DNA of 64,000 bases from Laburnicola sp. R22_1. Its lineage: Eukaryota; Ascomycota; Dothideomycetes; Pleosporales; Didymosphaeriaceae. Positions 53,666 through 64,000 of the stretch are shown here, one piece after another; positions within the stretch are counted from its first letter, which is position 1; every line of letters starts with the position of its first letter. The notes under the pieces were generated by a model, which ran no database searches, was not told where the DNA came from, and saw only the letters and a program-made list of their open reading frames with translations. A program made the position numbers and the translations under genes. The stretch lies in contig JACONQ010000002.1 in assembly GCA_014281115.1 (NCBI GenBank), forward strand, positions 3,100,001 through 3,164,000, written 5' to 3'.

Positions 53666-55085
53666 GGGCTTGGACGGAGTGTGCCTCATGCATCGATATA
53701 TATCTCGACTCAAATAATGTATCCCCTCTGGTCTTGTATATGCTCATCTCTAGCCATGTATTTACAATCTGGTCTGGTAGTGCTGCGGACCGCGGAGACT
53801 GCTACTGGAGGACTATTTTGTTGAGGCATAACACGAATACTCATTGTCAAAGGCGTACGGCCATAGGCGGACAAAAGTGTAAGCACAGTTGGCCTTGCTA
53901 TTGCTTATCCGAAGGTAACACGCGGTCCTAATACTGTATAATTAAGATTTCGGCTGCCATGTTGGAGAAGTCGGAGCTGAGAGCTGAGAGCTGAGTCACT
54001 ATAAATATCCTAATGGAGATGTTAGATGCAGAATACGAATCACGATGATGACTGTCCGACTTCCGGCTCTCCCACAGTCCACACTGGTACAGGCGGCGAT
54101 GCCTCTTAGCTAGGGTGCACACTATACTTTGGGCGCTCGTCTTGAAGTAGCTTGGCTCGGCGTGGGTGCGTGGGTGGGCGGGTGGGTGATCGGGTGCTGG
54201 GATCCGGCGTTGCGTTCCACGGTTTTCGTGGAGAAGGGACAGGCAAGGCCAACCAGAGAGGTCGCCGTGTGCTTGGATGCTGGGAGCTTACCTCGCGCGC
54301 ATCGCTTGCGCAAACTGCGGTGCATGGGCTGTCAGCAACAAGAGGGGACTTGATGAAAGACGCCACGCAGAGACGATAGATCATAGAGGCAGGCTGTGTG
54401 AGTACTGCGTATTGCGTACGCAGTAGTGAGTACGAGCGGCGGAGGCGGTGGGCGATGGCCGCGGGACTCGTCACCAGCTCTGAGGCACAGCACTACTAAT
54501 GAGATGTATCGCATACGAGCCGCCAGAGCGAGAATACCACAGTATGTACAAGCCGCCAACAAAGCGAGCTGGCCAGGCCTGGTGGCGTTGCATTGCGCAT
54601 TAGCTTTGGCGCCGTGGTTGCTGGGAGCACTATCACTATCAGGCTATCCGCCCGTGAACTTTGAACTCCGTGCCCGCTCTTCTACAAGGCCGTCCGTCTT
54701 CTTCTTGTTCTTGTTCGCGAGCTGGCTTTGACTTGGAACCATCATTGCCGCGTCGAGATCGATTACGTCGTCGTCTTTGCATCATCGCCGCCGCTCTCCA
54801 GGGCTGCACCCAGCACGGCAGCTTGGCCCCCGGAGCCGCTGCAAGTTCAGCAACACCTTGTGCCGCCTTTTGCCTGCCCATCCCCGGATCGCCCGCCGCC
54901 CGCCCCAGCAGCCGCCCGCGGCTGCAGCTGTCAGAGTCTCATAGAAGCGTCACCGCCCGCCCGTGGAGTCGTGGACCGGATCCCCGATCTGTTGGTCACC
55001 CTCGGGTGCGGCGTGCCCGTGCTGCCCGCTATTTACATACATATCCTGGAATGCCTCGTCAACACGCCGGCCGCTGCCCTCCGCC
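53666..55085. other. Intergenic region, no gene recognised
   Basis: About 1.4 kb. Short overlapping frames only. GAGAGCTGAGAGCTGAG near 53973 is a small tandem repeat. The part 54650-55080 is GC-rich and is probably the 5' untranslated region and promoter of the next gene. Confidence 0.45.
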
Positions 55086-56345
55086 ATGTCCCGCTCGCGC
55101 TCCCATGGCTCGTCCAGCCACAATAGCCATGGCCGCCTTCACAGGCGCGGCAACTCGGCCTCGTCTGTGACGGGGCCCCTCAGCCCCGGTGCCTTCACCT
55201 TCAGTCGCTCCGAGACGCCTGTCGTCACCTACGAAGAGCCGTGGGGTGACTTTGCACCTCCCATGGCCGCCGCAACGTCGCACCCCAAGATCAAGCCGTT
55301 TCTGCGCAAGCTGTCCTCGCCCAAGGACAACGACCTGGATCTCTCGCGCCCGGCCGCAGAGAACGAGCGCCTCGCGGGCCTCGGCATCACCGAGTACGGC
55401 GGATACACGCCATCAGCGGGTGAAGTCAGCTTTGCGTCAGTGAAGCCGCGCCGTCACGCCCGCAGCACCTCCAACACGTCGCAGTTCTCTTCATCCTCGA
55501 GCCTACAACGCCCTTTACCCCCTATACGACAGACACCACGCCCCTACACACCCCCGACATCCAAGTCGACGCCTGCGTCAGGGCTGCTCAACGGTGACAG
55601 CGAGACCGCCGACGACAACATCATGACCGACGACGAGTTCCGCATGCGGCAGGCCGCCTTCGACCCCACACGCAGGTCCGGCTCGTTGTCAAGCTCCACG
55701 CCTGGCACAGTGCCAGCGTTGCGCCTTCACACGTCTGCCTCGTCCTCACTTCTGGCCGGTAGCTACTCCCAATCCGCCGTTTCGCTCGCATCGCCCCCTG
55801 CACATTCCAGGCCAAGAGGGGATACTATGATATCAATGGATACCACTTCGCCCAGCTCTCGCACGTCTTTCGACAAAGCATTCGGATTCAGGCGCAGTCG
55901 CGACACGCCGGCCGACGCTGCGGCGCGCGCTGCATCCATCCGCGCTGCACGGGAAGCTTTCCGTGAGAAGGAGGAGGCCAAGGAGCGCAAGTATTACCGC
56001 GAGGTGCATAAGCAAGCGGAGCGCGAAACTCGGAAACAGTACAAGAAGGACGAGCGAGAGCGGCGCAAGTCAGAGTCTCACGACAAGCGCTCTCGCAGTG
56101 TGTCCGACCCCAACATGGAAAAGAGCTCACGGCCCTCCATTGGCGGCAGACAGTACTCCGACCACCGACAGGCGCATACGAGCACCTTACCTAACCATGT
56201 GACCACTGTCGACCAAGAGAAGAGTGGCGCAGTTGTGCCCAAGGTGACGAAGAGTCGGCAGGCCAAAGGAAGGTGGCTCAGGTTTGTGACCTGGTTCAAG
56301 ACACGGCTGCTGCGCATTTCGAGCAGGCTGCACATGGGATCGTGA
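55086..56345 (+). CDS. Conserved Ser-rich protein, function unknown
   Basis: An uninterrupted frame of 419 residues from the ATG at 55086 to TGA at 56343-56345. It opens with an Arg/Ser-rich segment (MSRSRSHGSSSHNSHG), has EEPWGDFAPP and several phosphorylation-type stretches, then an acidic piece (NIMTDDEFRMRQAAFD). A helical, charged region at about 280-345 (AAREAFREKEEAKERKYYRE, then HKQAERETRKQYKKDERERR) should form a coiled coil. The basic C-terminus KGRWLRFVTWFKTRLLRISS is amphipathic and may bind membranes. I do not recognise a named family. Frames extend a further 41 codons upstream without a better start, so the ATG in GCCATGTCC is chosen. Confidence 0.75.
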   Translation: MSRSRSHGSSSHNSHGRLHRRGNSASSVTGPLSPGAFTFSRSETPVVTYEEPWGDFAPPMAAATSHPKIKPFLRKLSSPKDNDLDLSRPAAENERLAGLGITEYGGYTPSAGEVSFASVKPRRHARSTSNTSQFSSSSSLQRPLPPIRQTPRPYTPPTSKSTPASGLLNGDSETADDNIMTDDEFRMRQAAFDPTRRSGSLSSSTPGTVPALRLHTSASSSLLAGSYSQSAVSLASPPAHSRPRGDTMISMDTTSPSSRTSFDKAFGFRRSRDTPADAAARAASIRAAREAFREKEEAKERKYYREVHKQAERETRKQYKKDERERRKSESHDKRSRSVSDPNMEKSSRPSIGGRQYSDHRQAHTSTLPNHVTTVDQEKSGAVVPKVTKSRQAKGRWLRFVTWFKTRLLRISSRLHMGS

Positions 56346-57244
56346 GTGGTTGGACGATCGACCACCACCTCGCTCAGCCTCGTGTGTCCACGCATCTCGT
56401 CGATCACATCGGGCGGTCTGCATGAACTCCTCGCCTCAACCTTGTCGAATGGTTCATTGGACTCACGTACTCTCACCTCAACATTTCCCTGTATACCCGA
56501 CCTGCATCTTTTCTCCGTGTTCTCACTCGGCATGGTGTACGGCTCCCATTTATGACTTCACGGCTTCGTTTTCCCTCGCTACACTGCATTCACCAGGCAT
56601 TCTAGGGTTTATATTTTTCCATTAGCGTTTCTGGCAAGGCGCATTGGGGGTTTGGGCTGGTCTATTGCTGGTCACCAGGATACGGTACTCCCCGCACTTG
56701 TTTGCATAGTGCCTTTTTCGTGGATACGGAACGGGCGTTTGTCATGTCTTTTTTGCTTTTGGATAGAAGGGCGATGAGAGCTGCGCTTAACGTGCACGTT
56801 GCTGGCCTGGGTGCCATGCTTCGGCTTGCTTTGGGAATTGGAGCTGAATGGCATTTATTCATATCACATCGTTGTGGCACTTTAGCTGTGATTCTCTTAT
56901 GCTTGTTACTGGTGCTGTTGTTGTTGTCTGTTGATGTCGTCTGCGGGGTTGAATCTCGATACGTTGCTTTCACACTACTGAATACTAACTTGCACAACAT
57001 GAAGAACACATGTCTTACTAGTTGGGACTATGGTCGCGCTGTGATTGCGTTATACTAGGTAGTTGTGGCGTGCAGAGTCTATTCCCATTATAGAATCTGA
57101 AGCTACCGCGCGTGGCCGCATCCCGAAGCTCGCCCGAGCATCAGCACATCGTACAAAAGCTTAAGCTACCAGACAGCAAGCTCACCGCACTCGACGGCCA
57201 TCCACATCATGCTGACCTGATCCCGCGCTCCTTGGGCCCTAGCA
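56346..57244. other. Intergenic region
   Basis: 3' side of the previous gene and promoter of the D-lactate dehydrogenase gene. Long T- and G-rich stretches at 56690-56960. No gene recognised. Confidence 0.45.
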
Positions 57245-59216
57245 ATGTCTCTACGAAGTCTCCCCAGCGCCGCGGCTGCACTGCGCAGTGCACGACCGAG
57301 CTCCGTGAAGCCAGCAATACTATCACAATGCGCCGGTGCGCGGAGCAGAGATGGCTGGGCGATGCAGAGGAGGTGGAAGAGCAATAGGAATGATAAGGAA
57401 CAGAAAGAGGTGCCCTTCAACCTGCAGCTGTTTGAGAGTATTTCGCAGCGCGTGCAAAAGGCAAAGCTCGAGGAGACGAGGGCCGCAGAGATGCATCAGC
57501 GGACTGCGCGCGGGCGCTTCTTTGCGACGCTGTTTGGTAGATACTGCTCCCTGGAATAACAGGCAGGGTCTTCTGCTAATTGACTGCGCAGTTGCTTTCG
57601 CTGCCGCGGGCACCGGCTACTACTATGGCCAGGCCGTCCCCAAACCGCCGCCTACGAACTCGACCATCCCCCTCGAAACGATGGTTCCGCCGAAACACAA
57701 CATCTCAGAAGCGAACATGGAGGCTGCGTGGGCTGACTTCCGCGACATCGTCGGCAAGGAAAACATCACGCTGGAGAGGGCGGAATTGGAGTCGCATTCT
57801 GGGTCGTCGTGGTCGTCGCATCCTGCCGAGCTGGGAGACGTGCCCTTTGCCATTGTGAAGCCTGGTAGTACCAAGGAGGTCAGCGCCATTATGAAAATAT
57901 GCCACGAAAGGAAGATTCCGGTTACGCCGTACAGTGGGGGCACGAGCCTCGAGGGACACTTCGCTGCGACGAGGGGTGGCATCTGCATTGATTTCTCCCG
58001 CATGGATAAGATTCTCAAGCTGCACAAGGAGGATCTCGATGTGGTTGTTCAACCTGCGGTAGGATGGGAGGACCTCAACGAGGAGTTAGCCAAGGACAAC
58101 CTGTTCTTTCCTCCCGATCCAGGACCAGGCGCCATGATTGGCGGTATGGTGGGCACAGGCTGCTCAGGCACGAACGCATACCGCTACGGTACCATGAAAG
58201 ACTGGGTGCTCTCCCTCACCGTAGTCCTCGCAGACGGCACAATCATCAAGACACGACAACGACCGCGGAAGTCGTCCGCAGGCTACGATCTCACGCGCAT
58301 GTTCATCGGCTCTGAAGGTACCCTAGGGCTGGTCACCGAGGCCACTTTGAAAGTCACTGTCAAACCCCAACATACCAGCGTCGCCGTGTGTGCCTTCCCC
58401 ACTGTCCGCCACGCTGCCGACTGCGTCTTCAAAGTCGTGGGTGCGGGCGTCCCCATCGCCGCCATTGAAATTCTCGACGATGTACAAATGCGGTGCATAA
58501 ACGAGGCCGGGCAAACAAACAGGACGTGGAAGAATGCGCCTACCCTGTTCTTCAAGTTTGCTGGTACGCCGGGCAGTGTCAAGGAGCAGATTAGCCAGGT
58601 GCAGAGTTTGGCGAAAAAGAGCGGCAGTGTAAGTTTTGACTTTGCTAAGAGCGAGCAAGAAAAGGTGGACTTGTGGCAAGCGAGAAAGGAGGCGCTGTGG
58701 AGTGTCATGGCACAAGGCAAAGGAAACGCTGACCTAGCCGTTTGGACGACCGATGTCGCCGTCCCGCTATCCAAACTCCCGCAAATCATCGAAGAAGCTA
58801 AAGATGAAATCTCCAAGAGCGGTCTCCTGGGTAGTATCGTAGGCCATGTCGGCGATGGAAATTTTCACTGTAAGGCTCTCCCTTCCTCTTCCTCTTCCTC
58901 CCTCCTTGAAACTGCACAGCTACTAACCCTCCCCTCCTCCCAAGCTGTCATCCTATACAACAAAACAACCGAATACGAGAAGACGAAGCATCTCGTGCAT
59001 AAGATGGTCAAGCGGGCGATTGAGCTTGAAGGCACAGCTACGGGCGAACATGGTGTTGGGCTGGTCAAGAGGGACTATCTAGAGCATGAGCTGGGGACGG
59101 GGACGGTGGATGCGATGAGGAGGCTTAAGATGGCGTTTGATCCGTTGTGTTTGATGAATTGTGATAAGATTGTTAGGGTTAAGGGTCCGAGCGTGGGGGA
59201 GGTGGCGGAGTGGTAG
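57245..59216 (+). CDS. dld1: Mitochondrial D-lactate dehydrogenase (cytochrome)
   Basis: Three exons (57245-57536, 57592-58869, 58945-59216) give 613 residues. The last intron (GTAAGG...CCAAG, 75 bp) can be read through without a stop, but removing it restores GNFHS-VILY, the family pattern. The N-terminus (MSLRSLPSAAAALRSARPSS) is a mitochondrial targeting sequence, and VAFAAAGTGYYYG is a membrane helix that follows. The FAD-binding domain has VTPYSGGTSLEGHFA, DPGPGAMIGGMVGTGCSGTN and FIGSEGTLGLVTEA. The C-terminal FAD-oxidase region has VGHVGDGNFH and GEHGVGLVKRDYL, with the His residues of the active site. It oxidises D-lactate to pyruvate and passes electrons to cytochrome c. All key motifs are present. 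Confidence 0.92.
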
Positions 59217-59970
59217 GGTGGGGTGGGGATGCGGGGGTTGGTGTAGGATATTTATGTGTGTGTGGGTGTGGGGGAGAGGGGCGAGGTTGTATATATGTAG
59301 AGGGTGCGTCGAATCGAATCGAATCAAATCCGAGACGGTTGTTTAGTATTGGCTATGATTCTAACTTCATTAATGGGGTGATGGTTGAGAGTGCAAATGT
59401 GAAGATGGACTGAAATGTTTGTCGGTTGGGAAGGTGGGTTGGTTCCTGCGTCTTGCTTTATGCACGGAGCAGGGCGGGTGCATACACGGTTTCCGGCATA
59501 AAGTGGGAAGGAATACGCGATGTATTCGAGTATAGTAGAGTTGGGACCAGGTCTGGATATTAGACTTGGTGGGTGGACATTTGGGATGGCCGGAAGGAGG
59601 CAGTGCTTTGACTGAGAATGACCATAAAGAAAGGATGTGGTAGTGTAGTCATTTTGAGTTTGGAAGTTACGAGGATGGTTTCGTCTGAAGTGGGTGGCTC
59701 AAACGGTTGTGAACTCGCACATGAGTTGTTATGGAAACGGCTCTTTCCTTCTCTAGCGCAGCTTGTTTACCTTTGACGCCCAAATCAACGAAAAAGTGAG
59801 CGTAGAGGACAAAATTGTCGGCGTTGCTACGGTTCGCACGCGCGGGTGCTGACTAAGGCCAACGTCGTGCCGCACGTGCCCACCACAACATCCGAAAGTT
59901 ATCACGACGACCTTTGTTGTGCTTCTCCATCGACAACCTCTCCGACACGAACGCGACAACCACATTCGCC
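59217..59970. other. Intergenic region with GA/TG-rich DNA
   Basis: Contains GGGTGTGGGGGAGAGG-type stretches (59220-59290) and GAATCGAATCGAATC (59314). No gene is visible. The end should hold the promoter of the nucleoporin gene. Confidence 0.45.
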
Positions 59971-62900
59971 ATGTCGGCCAGCAAACGCGGCCCCCTGTTC
60001 GAACAGACGCCGAGAGGTCAAGAGCACGATGCTCGCGAGGAGCATCCAGAAGTTATTCCGCGCAAAGCGTCGGCTGCGCAGCTCGCGACGCGCAAGTGAG
60101 TGCCTTCCCGCGCAGCATGTTGGATCGTCTGCAGCCTTACTGACCTGCATCGCTAGGATCAAATCAGCGAAGCCTAACCGCAAGATCGCCGGATTTGCTT
60201 CAGTAAGTGCTATCCATGTGTCACGACCTCCGGCGCGGCCTCTCCACCACGGCGAGCTCGTACTCGCTGGACGGCTGCGCCGACAGGGCACGCAGACAAT
60301 GGCTAACCAATGCGCACAGAGTTTCAACGATTTTGCGCCGCCCACCGCGATCAACTTCGACCTCAGTGGCGGCGCCAATCAGGGTGGTGCGAATCAGGGC
60401 AGCGGCTCTGGCAGCGCAAACCCCTTCAGCACCATATCGCCGTCGCAGCAGCAGAGCACACCCAGCGGCGGTGCGTTTGGAGGCGCGTTCGGAGGCAATT
60501 CCACCACAAGCTTTCCGCCCGCGCAGTCAACTACGCCGAGCAACTCCTTCGCGAACTCGTCCTTCCCCACCTTCGGCGGTAACAACGGTAGCACCAACTT
60601 CAATCCGCGGCCCCCCTCCGCATCGACCTTCACCTTCGGTGGCACCTCCAACAATCTCTTCTCCGCCTCGGCGCCTGCACCTGCCGCCGGCGGTTCAGGG
60701 AGCGGTGGCTTTTCCTTCAATCTCCAGCCGTCGCAGGCGCAGTCTAGCGACGGAGGGAAGGACAGTGGCGCATCTACGGCAGCGCCCAGTGGCATGTTCA
60801 GCAGCAATGCACAGAACAATGCCTCTACACCAGCAGCCCAAGGCGGGATCTTCAGCATGAACCCTACGCAACAGAACAGCACTTTCGGCGGCTTTAGTTC
60901 CAATGCCTCGAACACTGCTGCGACGGCCACTTCTTCATTTGGTGGTGCGAATACTGCTACAACTTCCGCGCCGCCGTCGAGCCCATTCGCGTTCGGTACC
61001 ACCGCACAGCCTGCAACATCAACTCAAGGGAGCGCCCCTGCCCAGACGCCAGCTTCTGCGCCGACGACGAGCCCATTCGCGTTCGGTTCTACCGCGCAGC
61101 CTGCGGCATCAACACAAGAGAGCGCCCCTGCCCAGACGCCAGCTTCTGCGCCGACGACGAGCCCTTTCGCAGTTGGTTCTACCGCGCAGCCTGCGACATC
61201 AACTCAAGGGAGTGCCCCTGCCCAGACGCCAGCTTCTGCGCCGACAGCTAGTCCATTAGCGTTCGGTTCTACCGCGCAGCCTGCGACATCAGCTCAAGAG
61301 AGCGCGTCTGCACAGGTGTCAACTCCTGCGCCTACCTTCGGTACGACGACTTCAGCAGGCAATGCGGCAGATACCGGCTTCAGCTTCTTGGGCGCAAGCA
61401 CACGAGGTGGTTTGACTGCGACATCAGCGCCACAGAAGGCGCCCGAACAGACGCCAACTTCTACGCCCGCTTTCGGCACGACGACCTCAGCGGGCAATGC
61501 GGAAAACAAGGGCTTCAGCTTCTTGGGCGCAAGCGCACGAGGTGACTTGACAGACACTTCGGCAGACCAGGGCATCAGTATCCTGGCCGCAAGTAAACGA
61601 GGCGAATCATCAACGACCCCTACGGGAAACCTCTTTGGTGTCTTCGGTGCAAGTACACAGGGTGAAGCGGTTAGCACTCCAGCTCCCGCCGCTCCCGCCG
61701 TCACCTTCGGGACACCAGCTGGGCAGCCTGCAACGACTGCATTTTCGCAGAGCATGTTTCAGGGCTTCGGTACAAACACCCAACCTGCAGCGACGACGAC
61801 TTCCAACAGCCTCTTCCAAGGCTTCGGGACAAGCTCACAACCACAGTCCACGAGCACTCCGGCACCTGTGGCCAACATGTTTTCAAACTTTGGCCAGTCT
61901 TCGCAGTTCCAACCTTCGAACCCTCCGGCCTCGGTGAGTAACTCCACTTTCTTTAGCCTTCCCGCGGAGAACGAAGGGTCGATCTTTCAAGCCGCCCCAA
62001 GCTTGACTGATCTGATGAATCGGCCGCGCTGCCTGCCTGAATTGCGGCGTCCGCGCGAACGCAGGCTAATGCCATTATCCCCACGTAAACTCAACCCCGC
62101 ACGATCTCTCGATTTGCTTACCCCTAGCAAGCCTGACCTGCGGAATCCTTTCCATATCAAAAACACAACCGTGGAATCTGCCAGCTCAAGGTACGGTCTT
62201 TCTCGTATTCCTGAAAAAGTAGCTCGTCACTCTCAAATGTATCCCGAGAAGAGAGTTGGCGGTACCCACGACCTATTCACTGTCGGCGGTGACATAGTCA
62301 CACCCCATCGTCCTCGTAATTTAAGATTTCTCAATCCTCACAGAGATCCCAGAACGCGCGAGCCTCTAGGTCTCGTTGACCCGGTCTCGTCGAATGACAA
62401 ACACGCGAATATCGACGCCGCTCATAAATCGTCGAACGACGGGCAGACCGAGACTCCTATCACTTCATTGTCTCCTTTTTCATTCAAGCCCCAAACAGCT
62501 CTCGGGGACCCAGCTGGTGAGGCTGGTTCCAAGGATGCATCAAGGCAAATGCCAGGTACATTCCCTTTCTCGCCGCCTGATCAGGAAACTCAAAAAATAT
62601 CAGCATCAAAATCGTTCAGCAACCCAGTTCGTGAAGGTGGGTCTGCGCAAAAGCCAGGCACATTTTCGTTCCTGTCTACGCCTAATAAGGAAGCTCAACG
62701 GACGAATTCCTCAACTTCGCTTAGCAACCCAGTTCGTGAAGCTGGTTCGAACAATGCGTCTACGCAAAAACCAGGCACATTTGCTTTCGTGTCGACGCCT
62801 AACAAGGAGGCTCGACAGACGTTCTCCTCAACCTCTTTCAACAATCCTTCGGCCCAGCCAGCTGAGTCAGTACCATCCTCGGCTATGCCCACATTGACTA

Positions 62901-64000
62901 GCACTACAGCTCCCTCACTCGACGTACCAAACGATGTTGCGGTTCCTAGGATTGGTAAGGTTACTGTTCCTGCAACTTGGGACGTATCGAAAACCACCAG
63001 CAACGATTTGAATATGCTCGCAGCACAACTGGTGAAGCTTAACGAGAATTATCGTACGAAGCTATCTCAGCTTCCCGTCACCGCAGATTGGTCCTCCCTC
63101 TCGCGATGGCATCAGCGGGAGACTACCTCATTGATCAACAAGATCCGGTTGATCAAGAAGGAATCGGCGGCTGCGAAGGGCATCACCGGGAATGAGTCCA
63201 GCTTGTCCACGAAACGCAAGGCGAACCAAGGTGGTGACCAAGACCCCCAATACGCATCTCCAACAAAGAAGGCGCGCGGCGATGGAGTACCCAGTACACC
63301 AACTCCCAAACCATCTGCTCTCTCCAGCACAACGCCAAAGGCTGCTCCACCCAGTCACGATGCATTCTCCATCTTCCGCGGTGCACTGTCGAAGCCGACC
63401 GAGCCTGCCTCCGACGAGCCTGCGACATCACAGGCAGGCTTCAGGCCGAATTTCGCTGTATCCACGCCAGCAGCTACGACCGGTACTGGTGGAGGATTCA
63501 AATTTCTTGGCCAGTTCACCACTCAGGCAAAGTCGGGCGAGGAGTTTCGGGCGGAACGCAAGCGGAAAGACAAGGATAATGACTGGGACCCCGAGCAAGA
63601 GTCTGAAACGCAATGGTCGGCTCGATGGGATAGGGAGGAGGCTCGGCGAGAGCGCGATTTAGAGGCCCAACTGCAGGCGGTTAGACAGCAGGCTTCAGCG
63701 AAGATTTCCGCTGCCTCGAGCGATGCCGCCACTACATCCAACGGCAACACCGCACGAAGTGGAACCTCTACGCCAGGTCTGATCGGCTCCCGGATTGGTA
63801 GTCCAGCGCCATTGAACGCAGGAAGCACCTCTGTGTTCGACACTCCTGAAGCCGCTCAGAGTCCGTCGAATAATCTATTTGCCCATCTGACTTCCGGTAG
63901 TACTCCACAGGATCAAGACGATTCTGACGATGAAGCTGCCGAGTCTAAGTCCCAGCCCGAGCTCTCAGGTACAGGGGAGCCAAATAAACGCAAATTCGAC
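59971..64000 (+). CDS. FG-repeat nucleoporin, Nup2/Nup50-like, partial (runs off the window)
   Basis: Three exons start the gene (59971-60095, 60157-60202, 60320 onward). The third is open without a stop for 3,681 bp to the window end, giving at least 1,284 residues. The short N-terminus with RKIKSAKPNRKIAGFAS recalls the importin-binding start of Nup2/Nup50. Residues about 60-640 are Ser/Thr/Gly-rich with FG, GGF, SPFAFGST and FQGFG repeats, including a 90-bp tandem unit (61031 onward, about three copies). Further on come a basic segment (PRERRLMPLSPRKL) and a helical one with DLNMLAAQLVKLNENYRTKL and LINKIRLIKKES. The last visible part (DSDDEAAESKS ... NKRKFD) is acidic and may precede a Ran-binding domain beyond the window. 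It should act at the nuclear pore basket. The subfamily call is moderate; FG nucleoporin is firm. Confidence 0.8.

Noticed and set aside
60207..61002. Long frames in other phases over the nucleoporin (217 codons plus, 202 codons minus)
   Set aside because: They are shadows of the GC-rich, repetitive nucleoporin exon, whose own frame is open for 3.7 kb.

Overview
This window is nuclear DNA of a filamentous ascomycete, most likely a Dothideomycete of the Pleosporales type. The genes have short introns (about 45-120 bp) with GTAAGT-like donors and CTAAC/CTGAC branch sites. The protein families are typical of such fungi: GH72 with an X8 domain, a DUF7025-type AAA ATPase, NACHT-ankyrin, M28 leucine aminopeptidase and a GliT-like reductase. 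Repeats carry the marks of repeat-induced point mutation (RIP, CpA to TpA): Gln codons CAG/CAA have become TAG/TAA while the reading frame is otherwise kept. Species assignment is inference.

Layout. 1-12.6 kb is a very AT-rich block of nested transposons. It holds a pogo/Fot1-like DNA transposon (353-2583) inserted into a short 192-bp-type repeat, a solo LTR with target duplication (4180-4471), several copies of a small dispersed repeat (called repeat A here), and a full Ty1/Copia element (7185-12549) inserted into an older, more decayed Copia. 12.6-19 kb is decayed DNA with an aquaporin pseudogene and tandem or nested short repeats. From 19 kb on, normal gene-bearing DNA begins: a small secreted protein, a seven-exon AAA+ ATPase, a GFA/CENP-V-like protein, a membrane-anchored GH72-like protein without its catalytic glutamates, a broken F-box gene, a Cys-rich GPI-type surface protein, a secreted M28 aminopeptidase, a MetE-like protein, a coilin-like nuclear protein, a 5'-truncated NACHT-ankyrin gene and a GliT-like thiol oxidoreductase.

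From 45 to 48.5 kb several short retroelement-like repeats surround and interrupt two damaged genes, a secreted RidA-like gene and a short-chain dehydrogenase. From 50 to 64 kb come a metallo-beta-lactamase-like protein, an orphan exon of a Trk potassium transporter, a SPRY protein with a proline-rich minisatellite, a conserved phosphoprotein-like ORF, mitochondrial D-lactate dehydrogenase and the first 1,284 residues of an FG nucleoporin that runs off the end.

The genes do not form one pathway or a biosynthetic cluster. The most interesting system I can support is the set of very short repeats with variable 5' truncation, a shared 3' end and 11-15 bp target-site duplications. This is the footprint of target-primed reverse transcription, and it has hit the SDR gene twice. 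The most interesting proteins are a GH72 pseudoenzyme, a coilin candidate with N- and C-terminal signatures, and an AAA ATPase whose Walker A glycine is replaced by Asp. All exon joins were worked out by eye from splice signals and frame continuity. Family names come from motif recognition, not from searches.
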